Positions 9,951 to 24,300 are shown, numbered from the stretch's first letter. The stretch is DNA of 64,000 bases from Dicaeum eximium (GCA_013396995.1 VWZP01001427.1:1-64000), one strand, 5' to 3'. Program-made: numbers and translations. The notes: generated from the letters alone by a model not told the origin.

Positions 9951-10752
9951 GTAAGTTTAAAAAAAGAAACAATGTGATTCAACTGTCCATATATTTACTC
10001 TGAAAATTCTGTTTTGTCAGAAGATTGAATAAGTAAGTTGAAGAAAAACCAAGAGTAAGGGAAATGGAATAGAAATGGCAGCATGTGTCATTGTCATGCA
10101 GTGTTCTTAATGAGACTTCCATCACTAGGACAGAAATACAACAGGGATGGCAGAGAGCTTTTTTCCCCCCCTACGCTCTTCCTCCCAGTTTCTACATGTA
10201 TGATGCATCAGTTTTACAGGTCTCTCAGCACTGGGGACCTCATCACTGTGTTATCCCGTACTCAGTGTCCCTTTTCAGTGCCAGTTGAGATTGTCTCTCT
10301 TCCTTCAGAGCTTATAGAAAACATTTGAACTAAGTAGGGAGATGGTTTTGGCTTTATGTATGTGTCTCTTGTTACAAAAGAAACATACAGTGTTGGCATA
10401 AAATTACTACTATTGCTATTCTAATGTAAACTTTACCTCAGAAGGCCAGGCAGAGAGTTAATGAAGAATTATAATCTCTCCAAAACAGTAGATGTATCTG
10501 ATAATTGAAACTCAGGCTTTGTAAACCTTCATCTTTTGCCCTCATTACGATTTATGACTCAGGAGGCAGGAGTTTGTATAAGTTGACACTAATACACTGC
10601 ATGTCCATAATTTGCTGGGATAAAAGGTAAAATGAGAATTTAAAGGTGAATGGAGAATTCGACAATCTTATGGTGTTTGTTTGGTTAGGGATTTTTCCTT
10701 TCTTTTCCCTATCTTCATACAAAACTGCAGTGTGTTTTGTTTGTTTCTTTAG
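9951..10752 (+). other. SVIP: SVIP intron 3
   Basis: GTAAGT donor, TTTGTTTGTTTCTTTAG acceptor with a long pyrimidine tract. No other feature recognised. Confidence 0.8.
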
Positions 10753-10767
10753 TGGCAGGTTGGATAA
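10753..10767 (+). CDS. SVIP: SVIP exon 4, last four codons and stop
   Basis: After the acceptor the frame reads WQVG and TAA. Human SVIP ends WTVS after GGLR, so the Trp right after the junction and the total of four codons match the family. The 3' UTR follows; its end is unknown, with AATAAA candidates at 12584-12589 and 13758-13763. Confidence 0.88.
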   Translation, partial: WQVG

Positions 10768-13700
10768 CACATGACTTCTGAAGAGAAGATGATTGATGTT
10801 TACTGCCTATAACTTGTCAGTTTCTGCAGCCAAGTGACACTTACTCATCATGTGGCTTTTGCTGTTTACATCTGAAAACTCAGCAGTACTTTGTCATTGT
10901 GGGACAGGGGATGTGGACACATTCACAAAGAAACTTAAGAACTAATTCTGAACACTATGGTTTTGCCAATTTTGTTTGTTTGTTTTCCATGTATGTTTTA
11001 TTGCTTCCCTGTCAAGACTTCCTGTCAGCTGGAAGTGGCCTCCTTAGGTGTAGTCAGTCAATATGTGTATACTGTCTGGTCAGTTCATGTCTGTCTGTCT
11101 CTGTATGACTGGCCTGAGCAAGCTCAGGTATCCTAGTGTTGGTTTTGATGCTTATTTCAAGATCCATAATTAAACTTTTCTCCAAGTCCTCATGTAAAAA
11201 TTTTTCATGTATATATATATATATGTATTTGAATATGAAGATGACAGCATTTCTTTTCTGTTTCTTAATGACTCTTGCACTGCTTAGGAATTTAGTGCCT
11301 TTTTCAAAAAAAGAAAAGTAGAGTCATAGTGGGTCCTTAAAAATGGAATAATTTTGTGACTAATTAGAAGAAAAAATAGAAATCTATATAAATCCTGTGT
11401 ACTTAGATCAAGAATGCTGTTTTATTATGTGTGTAATAATTGTTCTCATTTTCTCATGTGGATTCGTTTTGAGTCTGTAAGTATTTATAATGAATACTGA
11501 AAGTTAAACATGAAATTTAAAACCCTGTTATTAGTTGTTTTCATTTATTACCACAAAAGGGCATTGCTGCCCTTCTCAGGATTTTGAAAAACAAACAGAA
11601 AACCATTACTGTGCCATCTCTTTGCCTGTTCATTTCCAAGAGTTTTCTGTGTTATCTATTTAGGTGGACTACTTACAATGCAAAAACATTTTCTTTACCC
11701 CAGAGAGAATTAGGCACATTATGCATGGGCTCAGTACTTCAGTTGCCTCATTTCTGACCTAGTCAAGATATAGAGGCTTTTTTTTTCACCCCTTGAACTA
11801 TATATTTTGCCTTTCCTGTCTCAGTACAGAGATGGGAAAGAGTGGAAAGTGCACTCTTGACACAGTTTCCTGGCTTATCCTTCAGAATTGAGTTAAGAAA
11901 GGAGAACTTTCAATATTAACATAACAGTGTTTGGGCTGAAAAAAGCTGTGTCCTTGGCTGAAGACTGACTTCAGTTTCCTTTGATTGCTGGCAATTGTTC
12001 CCCTCAGCGTATTAACTGGTCATAATAATTTCTTTTAAAGTCTAGTGAAAGTGCATTGAGTTTTAAAAAAGTATCTCAGACATAAATTTGAAATGAGAAT
12101 TTCAATCTACCATCACAGTAGGTGACCTACAAGACACTTAACCAGCACTTACACATAGTAAGTCACTTGGTTGGTCACTTCGAGAATTTCAAACTTTAAA
12201 CATTTTTCTCTTCATTCCCTGTTGTACTGCTCCCCCAAAACTGCAAGGGGAACAAATAATCATGTCTCTTGTCATCTGAGCCTCTGCTTGCATTAGTGCC
12301 ATGAACACTTTGATTTAAAGCCATTGAAAGAATGTAGAGAAACCAATCACACTCTTCTCTCTCTCGCCATCCTTTATGTAAAAGCCAGAGCTGTCCGTGT
12401 TTCTTAAGAGACCTAGTTTTGAATTATTTATATTCTGCGGCTAAAGAACCACATCAGAGGATGTGGGATTGTGTAGTTCTAGGTCATGAATCACATACAA
12501 AGCTAATTTAAAAGATGTCCCTATACCATACACATCCAACTGTCCAAATGGCCAGGCTCAACTGACTGGGAATTATTTGGGTAAATAAAAACACTTACTG
12601 TTGGTTTATGTTTTGTTTCGGTTGAGAGTGAAAGCAGAAACTGCTGCAGATCAGTAGTGTACAGCTGATAGCTACCTGACATATACCACTAAACAGTAAG
12701 GCTGAGAGCTGTGTAGATGAAAGCTGCTCTCTCCTTATAGATGTCTTCCCTATCTTATTGCTTAGTGCAGCACTAAGTTAACATGAACCACAACAGGAGT
12801 TTTGTCCTTATTTCCCCCAGTCCTAGATGTTTACTTTATCTTAGAGGCTGTTAAAATGCACCTTTTCACGTAGATTATCTAGGCAGTTGATATTTTGTTT
12901 ACATCAGAACAATTCTTTTTTTCTTCAATCTTCTGAAAGCATAGTCTTGCACTTCAAAAACTGGCAGGCCAAAGCCCACTGCTGGTACACTGGACTGAAA
13001 AGCTGATTCTCCATGGCTGTGATAGCATAATCTTTGTTGCAGTAACAAAGTAAAACCATTTGCCACTCCATATGGTTAAAATACACAGATTATGCTAGAG
13101 AATGTTTGTGGCAAATGTCCTGAAATTTGGAAAGACACACAAGCTGTGTCTCCACAAGGATGGGCGGCATCACAGTGGACCCTGAGGAATGCAAACGACT
13201 TCAGCATGTGGATTTGGCACAGTGACAAGACTAAGTACTTGAGACACAGCTCATCAGCACAGGCAGTGTCAGCTTTTTCAGTCAGGGAAAGCCTGTCCAG
13301 CCCCATTGACATTTGTGTGATTCCCACCATTCTGTTCCACCCTACCTTAGTCAACATGCCACAGGCTAAGAAAGCAGGAGACTGAGCAAAGCAGCAGCAT
13401 TGTGCCTCCTTCCCTTGTCAGGTACTGTCAGGCTGCTGCCAGTGAGGCAGTACAACGCATAAGCGCAAAAAGAACCAAAACCTTGTCAGCATCTCTAGGA
13501 GAGATGCTGCTTCTGTAACTCTGTGGTGTGGCAAACACCTCATCTTCCAGATCTAAAGTGGGCATGTGTAATGAATTCAGGATTGAGTTGTCAGTTACAA
13601 GAAACTTGTTGTATCTTCCCACACATATCTTCCCCTTCTCATTTCACTCATCCCTGCCAACAATCCTTTAACTAGCTCCCATTGCTTTTCTACATCTTCT

Positions 13701-15439
13701 CTAAATTGCTGTTGGAAAAAAAGGTGGTACTGCAAAGGAAGGAACAATTATCCCTATAATAAAGACGTGAAAAAAAACCCTATCCTCAATCATTGATGTA
13801 AATAATCCTGCTTGGAAAAAAATCTCCAGATAATGTATGAATAACAAGGTGACAGAATGCACTTCCTAAAATGAGCAATAACAGATATATTATAGTTACA
13901 TTTCCAGACTAATTTTGAATGGCTTCCAGCATGGTCATATTTGACATTATACAATAATAATGGGGTTTTTTTGTAAGTAATTTTACATAATTTATCCATT
14001 TTGAGATTAAGCACAGTTTATTCATAGGCATCTCCCATGGGGTTTGGTCTACAAGGACTTTGAAAAGGCTTTGTTGCAGCTCCTATCACTTAAACTTTTT
14101 AGGACTTCAGCCTCCTCAACATTCTTTGGTGGTTTGCTTTATTGATGCTTTCATTTCCTCCTCTGTTATTCACACCCACACTGATGCAGTCAAAAGCAGT
14201 AAGTCCCACCTGCATGTTTTTTACATCAGGTGGTACTGGCAATACTTCAAAACAAAATCCTGTAGTTTCCCATTGTTCAACTGGCAAAGTTGAAATTTTA
14301 AGTCAGGAAGTATTTTAATGTGATTTTTTAAAAGACATTTGAGTACCCTGAAACAAAAAAAAAGGACTCTTTTGATAGGTACAGTCCAAGCACATAAAGG
14401 GGTTCATGTTTAGTTTAAAATCTTGATTTGAATTTACAGGGACTGTTGAAGTTTAATAGTAAACTTATGAATACCTTTTTAATAAGTATCTGCTCTGATT
14501 TATTAAAATGTAAACACCTTCAAATATTTAAAAAACCAACATCATAATAACAACACAAACTTAGTCTTGGATGATGCAAATAAATATTGAACTTGAAGAT
14601 CTTGGAAGTATTTTCAACCTCAATGATCCTGTGAAATCCAACTAATTATGTTTAAAAACCTAGCCATTATTTCTAAATAAACATCTCAACATTTTCACGA
14701 GTTATTTTTTTTTTCCTTCCTTTTTCATCTAAAAATAGATCTCTCAGTACTTATATTAAGATCATGGGGTTTTTTTTCAGCTATGCTACATCTTTTATAA
14801 AATGATGTTGCTTGTGGTCTGCTTTCTGCTCCCTTATGGAGGACATACGACAACTTCTATGACAACTGAGACTTCCTATGGCTTTTCAAAAGATTTATTG
14901 CTTAAATATGTGTTTAATCTTCCTATGAAGTGTTTCAAAATAAGAATAAAAGGCTGTAACTTTGGAATTATGTCCTGTTACTTTGCTGCACCAGCCAATT
15001 GTAAACTGTCTGTATTCAGCAGGTATTTTTAGATGGTGAGGTAGGCCTTTTCCACAGAAGTAAGATACAACGTGCTGATTTTAATAAGGCATGGAACATG
15101 AAAGATGGCCTTGATCCTTTCTAGCCCACAGACATTTTGCTGTTAAAGACCACAGGAGCAGATCATAAGATTTTAAAATAATGTTTAAAATTTAACATCA
15201 GAAAATAGAGAAAATAGAGGAAAAACTAGTCAGTACTAAAAAAAATATTTCCAGGATGCTTTTGATTTCTGTAAAGAAAAATTTTCAAAAAAATTTGTCT
15301 ATTTCTATGTTATCCGATTGCCCCTTTCTTTGTGCAGCTCATTATTAGGGCAGCAAACAGTGTTGTGTATTGTAGGCATTCAGTTGGTAGCAGCAAAGTA
15401 GAGATGAGACATTACAAATAATAAGAGATTCAAAATGTA
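10768..15439. other. Spacer between SVIP and GAS2, including SVIP 3' UTR
   Basis: The two genes converge here. The first 2-3 kb probably belong to the SVIP 3' UTR (candidate polyadenylation signals AATAAA at 12584 and 13758). A short (AT)n run lies at 11211-11224. No coding exon, RNA gene or clear repeat is seen; open frames at 13076-13385 and 14060-14293 look random. Confidence 0.5.
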
Positions 15440-16558
15440 TGAGTATTTTTAAAAATTTATTTTTAAATTTATACAGTCAGCGAAACAATTCTATAAAATG
15501 ATTTTTCTAGGATGTTACAAGGCACATAAATTACCAAATACAAACATAGAAAAGTAGCCAAAATAATGAACTAAGCCCACATACATCTTTAGCTATATTA
15601 GAGGTGTGTGAATGATTTGTGAAAATCACTCTATTTACAGGGTAATGAATATTTCACATTTAACATGACCAACAATATTAAAAAGAAGGGGAAGGAAAAG
15701 CTCATATCCAAGAACAGTGCCATGTTTTGTGACTGCAGAGGGACTTGCATCTTCGAAAGCTCCTCCTTGGGTCTGAGGGCTGTGCACCTGTTATTGCTTC
15801 CCTTATGGGCTGCAGAACATCACCTGGTATGACCAACCATCTCCACTGTCTGACATAGGAAGGGGCAATCTCTCCACTTCCCCATGCTTCCATATTGGGC
15901 AACTTTGTGAAAAACAGAAAGGATCTACACACAAATGGAACACTCAGCATTGTCTTCAGCTTTGAATAGTAAAATGGTGTGAAGGCGTTTCTTGGGTTAT
16001 TTTTTCTTTTAAATAATGGCTTTGAGAAGTTGTTTGGCATGCAATAAGCCATTATAATCTACTAATTAAGAACAGATTGCAAAACATACAAATAGTCAAT
16101 TTTTATTTTATTTCAAGAGACATTTCCAAATAATTTCTCTAAATACCCATTTTCCACCTGCAGATATATATATATTTCAATTAGTGTAACGGTTGGGGAT
16201 TCAAAGTAATAAGATTTTCGTACAAATATATTTCATTGTGTATTTTCTTCTGTTAACAGGATCCACTCCTTTATGTAGCTCTAAGTATACATTCACATAT
16301 TAAAGAGTAATATTTTGGCTAAAAATATGTCTATTTATTATCTGATTGTAGTAGTTAGCCTATCAAGGGTAATTCACTATAAAAGATACAGTACTAGAAA
16401 TAAATAGTTCTAAATTCAAAGATCTTCAAAATGGGGTGTCATTTCCAGTCTCTGTTAAATTTTCCAAAGTCCTTTTAAAGCATTAACTAAATTTGCTACA
16501 CTTGGGAGAATAATTTGGACCTACATACATGAAGTCCCACTCACATGAGAAGCTTATT
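15440..16558 (-). other. GAS2: Probable GAS2 3' UTR
   Basis: Downstream of the GAS2 stop on the minus strand, AT-rich sequence runs to an AATAAA signal (plus-strand TTTATT at 15456-15461). Other TTTATT strings closer to the stop, near 16330 and 16100, could give shorter transcripts. The end is inferred from the signals only. Confidence 0.45.
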
Positions 16559-16777
16559 TCACTTTATTTCCTTCTTGGTTTTGTAATGGGCAGAAACAAC
16601 CAGATAATTATCTGGATTCATGTCCCTGAGGTTAGGAGACTTGCTCTGGATTGGAGAAGTTTTCCCATCTACTCGGGAGATCTGAAGCATTCGGCATGGG
16701 TCATGCTTCAGTAAGTAACCTGCAAAAGTCTCCCAGCCTCCTCCAACACGAACCATCACATGTTTGTTGTGCAGCAT
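16559..16777 (-). CDS. GAS2: GAS2 last coding exon (growth arrest-specific 2)
   Basis: GAS2 binds actin and microtubules through an N-terminal CH domain and a C-terminal GAR domain and is a caspase target during apoptosis. This exon encodes the final 72 residues, MLHNKHVMVRVGGGWETF onwards, to a TGA at 16559-16561 after KKEIK. It holds the second half of the GAR domain (VMVRVGGGWETFAGYLLKHD) and the basic tail. SRVD followed by Gly, near residue 40 of the exon, matches the known caspase cleavage site. The acceptor is TATGTAATTTCAG and the exon starts in phase 0 after the Arg ending the previous exon. The match to mammalian GAS2 is nearly residue for residue. Confidence 0.97.
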   Translation of the reverse strand: MLHNKHVMVRVGGGWETFAGYLLKHDPCRMLQISRVDGKTSPIQSKSPNLRDMNPDNYLVVSAHYKTKKEIK

Positions 16778-18289
16778 CTGAAATTACATAGGCAGGAAAA
16801 AACACAAACACTCTTGAGAGGCAACCATTCACAAAGAAATAATTTTTTTTTTTGCTGTAAGAAACTGCTTACTTTAATTGAAGGTCAAAAACATACAATG
16901 GTAGTTCACTTTATAATAAAAAGAAACGAAAAGAAATAGTAGAGTGTTTTTATTTGCATTGTAAAAGTAAATTTTAAAAAAAGCTGTAAGAAAACGAAAT
17001 ATTTTCATTTTTTATGTAAATAAATGCTACATGTTTTTCTAGTCCTATAGCAGGGAGTCTTTCTGTTCTTTGTGTGTGTAGTAGAAATATGCCAGGGAAC
17101 GTGAATATTTTTAGATTATTTTTTAAAAATATGTTAGTAAAGACACCATTTGATATTGTCTTGAAACTGGCTTTTCTTTACAGGAATAGTGAAGGACAAA
17201 CAACCAAAACAATTTCCTCTATCTCTGAAAAATTACAAAAAAAATTTAAGGAAATAAAGTTACATTTATTTTAACAGTTAAGTCTTGCTTACAATACATT
17301 CTAATAGAATAGTTTAATGTTGTAATTAAAATAATCCAATGAGGTACATCAGAAGTAATTTATCTGGGTTTGGAAACACCTGAGTTTTCTGCCTAAATTA
17401 AAATAAAATTTTTCTCCAAGTGCCAGTGTACCTTCTCCCTTGCCTACCCTTGAATTCAGTTGGCAATTTTACCCTTTTCTCCCTTTTGTTTCTCCATGCA
17501 GAACAGTAAAATAAATACCAGTGAGGTATCATAAAGAAGCACATTCTGTATTTTATTGGTTTATTTTATAAGCAATATAAGTACCACACTGAAAAATGCT
17601 TTGATCGGGATATCTCATGAAATGCTGGACAACGTTTAGCTGTAGTACAAGAAATTAAAAATTTGTCCTGTAAAAGGCATCTAGAAGTTATTTGGCACAG
17701 TCTGGGTTTTTGAATTTGGATGTGTGGCTGTGATGCCTATATGGACATGTCCAAAACTCCCTTGAGGGCTGGCAGTATTTGCTGTTGAGACTTAAATGGC
17801 ACATAAACATTTTGTAACAAAGCATAGCCAACAAAACAGGAAACATCCTCAATCAAACAAATCACACATAATAGAAGACAAAAAATTAACTTAAAAAAAC
17901 CCTTCAACCGAAAACACTCCCACCTCAGCCTATTGTTTGAATTCTGTTATGTAAGGAGACAGATTCACCTGGAGAAAAGAAAGCATGACCAGCTGTAAAA
18001 CTTAGTAAAGTTTGAAAATCAGGTTATGTTTATAAGGAATGGAACACTTCACTAGAATAAGCAGCTGCGGGTAAAATCTCATTTGATAGCTTTCATTTAA
18101 AACAATGTTTTACATTGAAACACAGGGAAATTCAGAGTGTCTCACTTTGGTTTTTATGTGAAACACAATGTGCAATCAATTACGGATACTGAAAAATAAA
18201 GTTACTTCTGATCCGTTGCAAAGAGCACTCTCAGTTTAATGAGTATCTCCCAGCTACTGAATCTGCGCTGTTGCTCTGGGTTGTATGAG

Positions 18290-18307
18290 TTAGGGTTAGG
18301 GTTAGGG
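18290..18307 (+). repeat. Short interstitial telomeric repeat (TTAGGG)3
   Basis: Three exact copies of TTAGGG in a row inside the GAS2 intron, flanked by ordinary sequence. Such tracts are often left by double-strand break repair involving telomerase. Confidence 0.9.
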
Positions 18308-21300
18308 TCACTTCTACAACAGCTGTACACAAATGATGTTTTTCTTTAGATTTATGGGAGGGAAAACAGAATCAGACTTTTTCTCTCAAGGTCTGTATTT
18401 TAGTTTCAAGACTTTGATTTGAGCTGACAAGGATATGAGATTTGTATCATGCCTTTAGTCTGGACAATATATCATGAAAGAAGCAAATGGTTTTTACATC
18501 AAGTTTGAAAATGGAAGTTCAAATGGTGACAGAGCCTCAAGACTAGAGAATTTTATTTAGCAACTTTATTCTATTTGAATGCCTTAAAAAGCATTTGAGA
18601 AGTGCCCCAAAAACTTTTGACATTAAAACAACTTAAGCCCAACTGGTGCAATACAATATGGGGTGTGAAGGGGTTGATGTGCCTGCATTTAAGCTTCCCT
18701 ATATTATCACAGCGGGATTCATGTTCCAAGAGCCATTAGTACCTGGGCTTTTGATTAAGATGCAAAGTTAGCAAAAAGTATATTTGGTTCAATTTCCCTG
18801 ACTACTGTGCAAACACACTATACTATTTCCTGATGCTTAGGTTAAATGCACATCTTTTGTCTTTCCCCTTTCTGATCTTTATGTTTTATGTTCTTATACT
18901 ATTACAAAATTCATTGAGTGCTTGCTTTCTACAGAGTTTTCCTACATCCTAAATGTAGTAACTGTTTATGCTGTGCTGTGCCACAAATGCACCATTTTAC
19001 TCCTACAGTCATATTTTGATATTAGTAACATCAGCATGAATCCAAAATAATTCTGCTAGTTTCAGAATTGCTCCAACTCCACAGAAGTATGAAGGATTTC
19101 TCAGCATGGAAAAAACCCCAACAACTTACTCTACTTTCTAACTAAAAAAGCAGTTTTCTCCCCAAAATACTTCAGCTGAAGATGAAACTTTTGAGATTTC
19201 ATATTCTATCCAATTCACCTTTTCAATTCCATGAGATCTCTGAGAAGAAAAAAGTTAGATTCTACAATAATCAAGTTTATTAGTATCAGTTTAAATACAT
19301 TCATTGCATACATGTATTTTCACACTGCTATCCAACCAACTAAAACTAAGAAAATCCTTTCTGAAAATAAAATCCAACATATGTTTATGATTGTCATAAA
19401 TTCCACTATTTCAGTTGTGTCTGAAGCAGGGCTGTCACTAAAGCTCTTCTCTCTTGAATCTGTCTTTAAGTTGAATCTACAGTAAACCAAACATATAACA
19501 AACCAGTGGACCAGAAAATAGCATTACAGAGGAAGAAATGATAGATTGTTTTGGTAGGCATCAATGTTATATCCAGAGATAACAAGGAAAATAGTTGATA
19601 AAAGTCAGGTGACACTAAGCATAGGACTTTGGCTTCAGAGTAAAATATAGTCTAGGCAGTTATGATTTTAACATACCGTAAAGTTGGTGAGTTTGATGCC
19701 TTATTATAGAGATACTGTATGTAAAGACAGTAAGTTCATCTAAATAAGCAGTGTTTTGCTGACTTGAAAAAGAATTCTTCTGTTCTGTTTTAAGGAACTA
19801 AAAATCTGGCCCAATATAGTTATACTTCATATTATAACTTTCTTACAGAATATTTCAGGAGGTGAGAGGAAGAAGGAGGAATTACACACTATGGATCTGA
19901 TCCAAGTACTACAAAAGCCAAGACAAAACTGCTGTTGACTCAAAAGGAACTTGGGCTGGGCTATGGAAGCTAAATGCAGCAACCTAAGGCAAATAGAGTT
20001 AGTTGGTATTACTTCAGACTAATTTCAGAAACAGTGTAGGCTACATACTGAGAGAATATTAACTACAAAAGTTGGAAGTGTTTGGCAAAATTATGCAGTG
20101 TCACACCAGTGGCTGTGCAAAACAAATATCACACTCACTAAAATGAAATATTAATGAGATTGCTAATTAGAAAAAATAAAATTTTACTGAATACAAGCCA
20201 CTTAGACTTAACGTCATTAGTAGGTATATCTTGTTGCTCATATCGTAGGACTTAAGGATCCTTCTTTGAGTGGCGTTCAGAGCAACATCATGAAATGGGC
20301 TTCTAGATCAATACATTTCACAGTGTCCCCAGAAACATCACAGGTCAATGTTGGAGTCCAGGGCACAGAGAGTGTCTCTTTGCCTGTTTTGAGAAGCCCT
20401 GACCCTCAACAGAACACTGCATTTAACCTCCGTCCCTGAAGAAAGTTACCAAGGCTTTGGGATGAGTTAGAATCTACAAATGTGTGAATTAGATAGTGGT
20501 ATGTAGTAATGTAGCTTATCACAGGGTGAGAAATTTAGTGGTTTAGAATTTTAGTATGAGAGTAGATAGGAAGCAAGATGGAGGATTTTGGGCATTGTCT
20601 CATCTCCTTCTTGTTCTTCTTCTACTCCATTTTCTGTAGTATTGGTGGCACAAAGTTATTGGTTAGAGAAAACCATAGCGTAGGTATTAAGTGAATAGAT
20701 TAATAAGAGCTATTGGTCGAAAAGTAGAAACAAACAACTCTTACGTTTTAAGAGTTAATTGGGTGAAATAGCTTTAAAAGACCTTGAATCTGTGTGTCTG
20801 GCATCCATTTTGTGCCTTGCTTTCTGGTATGCTAAGTCTGGTGCACTAGACTTCTGATAAGAGAAAAATAAACAATAGACCAAAGACCAAAAAACCAAGT
20901 CTCATCTGCCTTCCATTCCTGGCACAGAACTCACAACATGAAACCCCCTCACAGGGCCCGTGGGGGGGAGGGCTTCCACACTTTTGTCGGCTCCACCAGA
21001 AACCCAATAGCACTAAGGAAATACCACAATTCTGAAGACTTATGTGCATTACTGTTTCAGGCTGCTGCCCATAGCAAGCTTGAAGGCTTTGCTGCCTCCA
21101 CTGAGAGGTACACACATCCACCCACCCAGCCACTCACATACAAGGCACCCTCAGGTATGGTACCTCTAGGTAATGATTCTGCTGCAACCCTCACTGATGC
21201 TATTTAGGAATAATTTTGCTCCAGCTTGTCCATACCACTTTTGTTGATCTACCCTCCTGTCTATGAAAAATAAATTACTTGCTCAAATCTCAGCAGTATT

Positions 21301-21322
21301 CAGCATTCACTAACCATTCTTT

Positions 21323-21340
21323 AAAAAAAAAAAAAAAAAA
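21323..21340. repeat. Poly(A) run of 18
   Basis: Homopolymer of 18 A. No recognisable retroposon lies directly upstream. Confidence 0.9.
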
Positions 21341-24300
21341 GTGCAAGTAGGATACAAATCTCAGACCAGGAGTTGGACTCAGATCTAGGCTTTTAGCCTG
21401 CCCCAGTGAGTCTCTGGGCCTGTATCTAGAATATGTTATTGTCAAATAATGACAAATTATTCTGCAGGGCATAGCTCATGTGGACATTTTCATGGAGTAG
21501 GACATCTCTTCCATATAAGAGACTGTAGTCTTTCTCTTCCCAGTTGTGACCAGAAGAACTGATGTTTGGCACTGGCAAAAGGAGAAGTCTTGGAATTTGA
21601 TGCACATATCTATATGAAAGATGAAAAAATATTATCTACAGATTTGAGACACTACTGCTTCAGGAAACAGCCACCAAAATTAGTCCTCAAAATCCCCAGA
21701 CATTCCAATGCTTGGCAGTTACCCAGGTCGGCTTGAAGGTGGCCAGTGAAAATTCTCACATTTATCACTTAATGTGGAAGAGGTCTAGCTTGGTGAAGCC
21801 CTGAGAAAGACTCTGGAAGTCTGGCAATGTGCAGAAAAGTCTGTCCAGCTGTATGCCTTCCCAGAGGCTCTGATGACAGTGGTTCAACATCCCTGACAGT
21901 CACCAAAACATGTGAAAGTTCTTGCTAACAGTCCATGCTAATAGTCCATTCAAACAGGGGATGACTGGTGGCTGGCCAAGAAGAGGACACCACCATAGTA
22001 GGTGGTAGAATGCATTTATACAAAACTAGAAGCTTTCTAAATTCATTCAAACAGGGATGTGAATTTTCACAAAATTAGAGGTAACTGTTGCTACCTGAAA
22101 TTTTTCTACTGCTCTGAGAATTCAGTGACCTGAAAACACCATAGTGTGGAATAGGCTCCTGATTATTTGCTTGCAAGCCAAATCTACAGACATTAAAAAT
22201 ACCTCGTTAGCAAAGATTATGCAACTTCTCTAGAATTCCTCATAAAATTGACGGCAAAATCCTGAAGTATAATCTGATTTAATCATCAGCCAGGTTCTAT
22301 TTAGATACAGTCCTATTTTTAAAAGTTTACAGACACTGTATCATAAATATTATAAAAGGCAGTACTTCTCTTACACACAGAGGACTCACACACAAGGAAT
22401 CATGTGAGTAATTCCTAACAGAATATGGAAGAAAATCAGCTTCCAGTGGGAAAGCTAGAAAGCTTCCCTCCAGCTCAGTTTTTCTTGGCTTTCATTCCTC
22501 TTGTCATTGAATTTGTGTCTTCTTAGAGAAATGTTTTAATCTAATAAAACAAGAAAGCTTATTTTAGACTTCTAAGGAGTCACTTATGTGCCTGAGTGCA
22601 TGTCCAAAGGATTCATATTAAACCTCACCTCTACAAATCTGAAAATTGCAAATTACATAGCCAATTCTAGGTACTAACTATTCATCTACACTGAAGTAAT
22701 CTATTTTCAGTCTATTAATGTACATTTTGGCAGTTTATTAGTCCCTTCCAACCTAAATTATCCTAAAAATAAATAAGTAAAAAGAAGTCTTTCTCCACCT
22801 AAAAACCAGGAAATATGCACTCCTCATTTTCCCTTGTCATCCCTCATTAAGTGACATTTTGCCTAGCTCCTCTCTTTATACAGGATAATATAAAAGTGTT
22901 TTGTATTATGTCTACTAGTTTTAAAAGTTCCAAATTATGCAACTTCAGCCATTACATATGGATTTGTTTAAGGACCAGTGTTGTCATTCTAAAACCCCAA
23001 TAAAGTAGCCTGCACTTCCTCTCTCTTCAGTCACCATGATAATGACATGAAAAATAGACAGCTCTCTGGATTAACATCTCCCTCTCATTTTTGGGGAGTT
23101 ATATGTTGTAAATCACACTAAACGAATCTCTCATAGTTGGAAAAATGTCATTAAAAAGCTCAGACTGAAAAAAAGATGTCAAGTGCATATGTTAATTGCT
23201 TGTCACAGTATTTCTAGCTATGCTACAGTTTGGTTTTAGAATTATATACTTTCTGAATTATAAAGAATTTTATTTTAATGTTACATCTTGGGCTGTATCA
23301 AACACATCAACAGGTATCCACCTAATTTATTGAAACAACCTCTGTTTCAGATCAAAAGCACAAACAGACTTTGTTTATGCAAACACAAAAGGCATCTAAA
23401 TAATAATTCAGATATGTAAATACCCAAAGGGCTATTTAAATGTTAAAAGTATGAAACAGAAAATGGCAGGTTCCCTTTTCTTATTTTCAAAATTTGGCTG
23501 TCACTTCCCTCTGCAAACAAAATTCATCAAAGAGGACTGCAGATATCTCTCTGCAGGCAGGACATTGAGGAGGTCAGCCACAGTAAAGTCAGTGGTTTTA
23601 AGCATACCCTTATCCTTTCAAAGTTAAAAGTAAGTGAGGTTTTCTGCAAAACTGTACTGAGTACTAAAGGCCATGTAATTCTACAAGGCAAAAACTACTA
23701 TGATAATAAGAGTACCAAATATAAAAGAAGGATTGGCAGCAGAGTGGTATATTACATATAGTAGCATCTTTAAGACAAACACTATCTTTCCTTTAATACA
23801 TGGCAAGATCCCTCATCTGCCCAATAGTGTCATCGCACAGCAAAGAAGAATTTAGGGTTCAATTTCATGTTTTTGTACCATTTTCCATATTCAATTCCAA
23901 ACTGCTTCAGATACCTACAGCAGACATACATTAATAGCGAGGGCTTTTTTTTTTTCAGCAGTAAGAATGAGATAGTATTATTATTGTTATCTATCACAGA
24001 TACTGCTGTACCTTCAAAGAAGACTTACTCTTTAAAAAAAGCCATCTCTCTTCAATTAAGACATAATGAGAGACTCATAAGATGTAGTGGGCAAGACACA
24101 CCTCTAACAGTCACTATTCTAGGACAGAAATTTTTAATTATAAGTATGTTTTCATTAGATTTTCTTCCCTACCTGTATTTTTGTCATTTTTCTATTACAC
24201 AGTTGAGTCTTCAGGATTTGTGACAGCAGCTTACAGTATAAAATATAATATTAGGTACTATAACTTGTTACTATAATCTTGTATTATATTATTAAATAGA

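Noticed and set aside
22738..22765. GTCCCTTCCAACCTAAATTATCC resembling a CR1 tail
   Set aside because: Only about 24 bases match, with no CR1 sequence upstream and no terminal repeat, so it cannot be told from chance.
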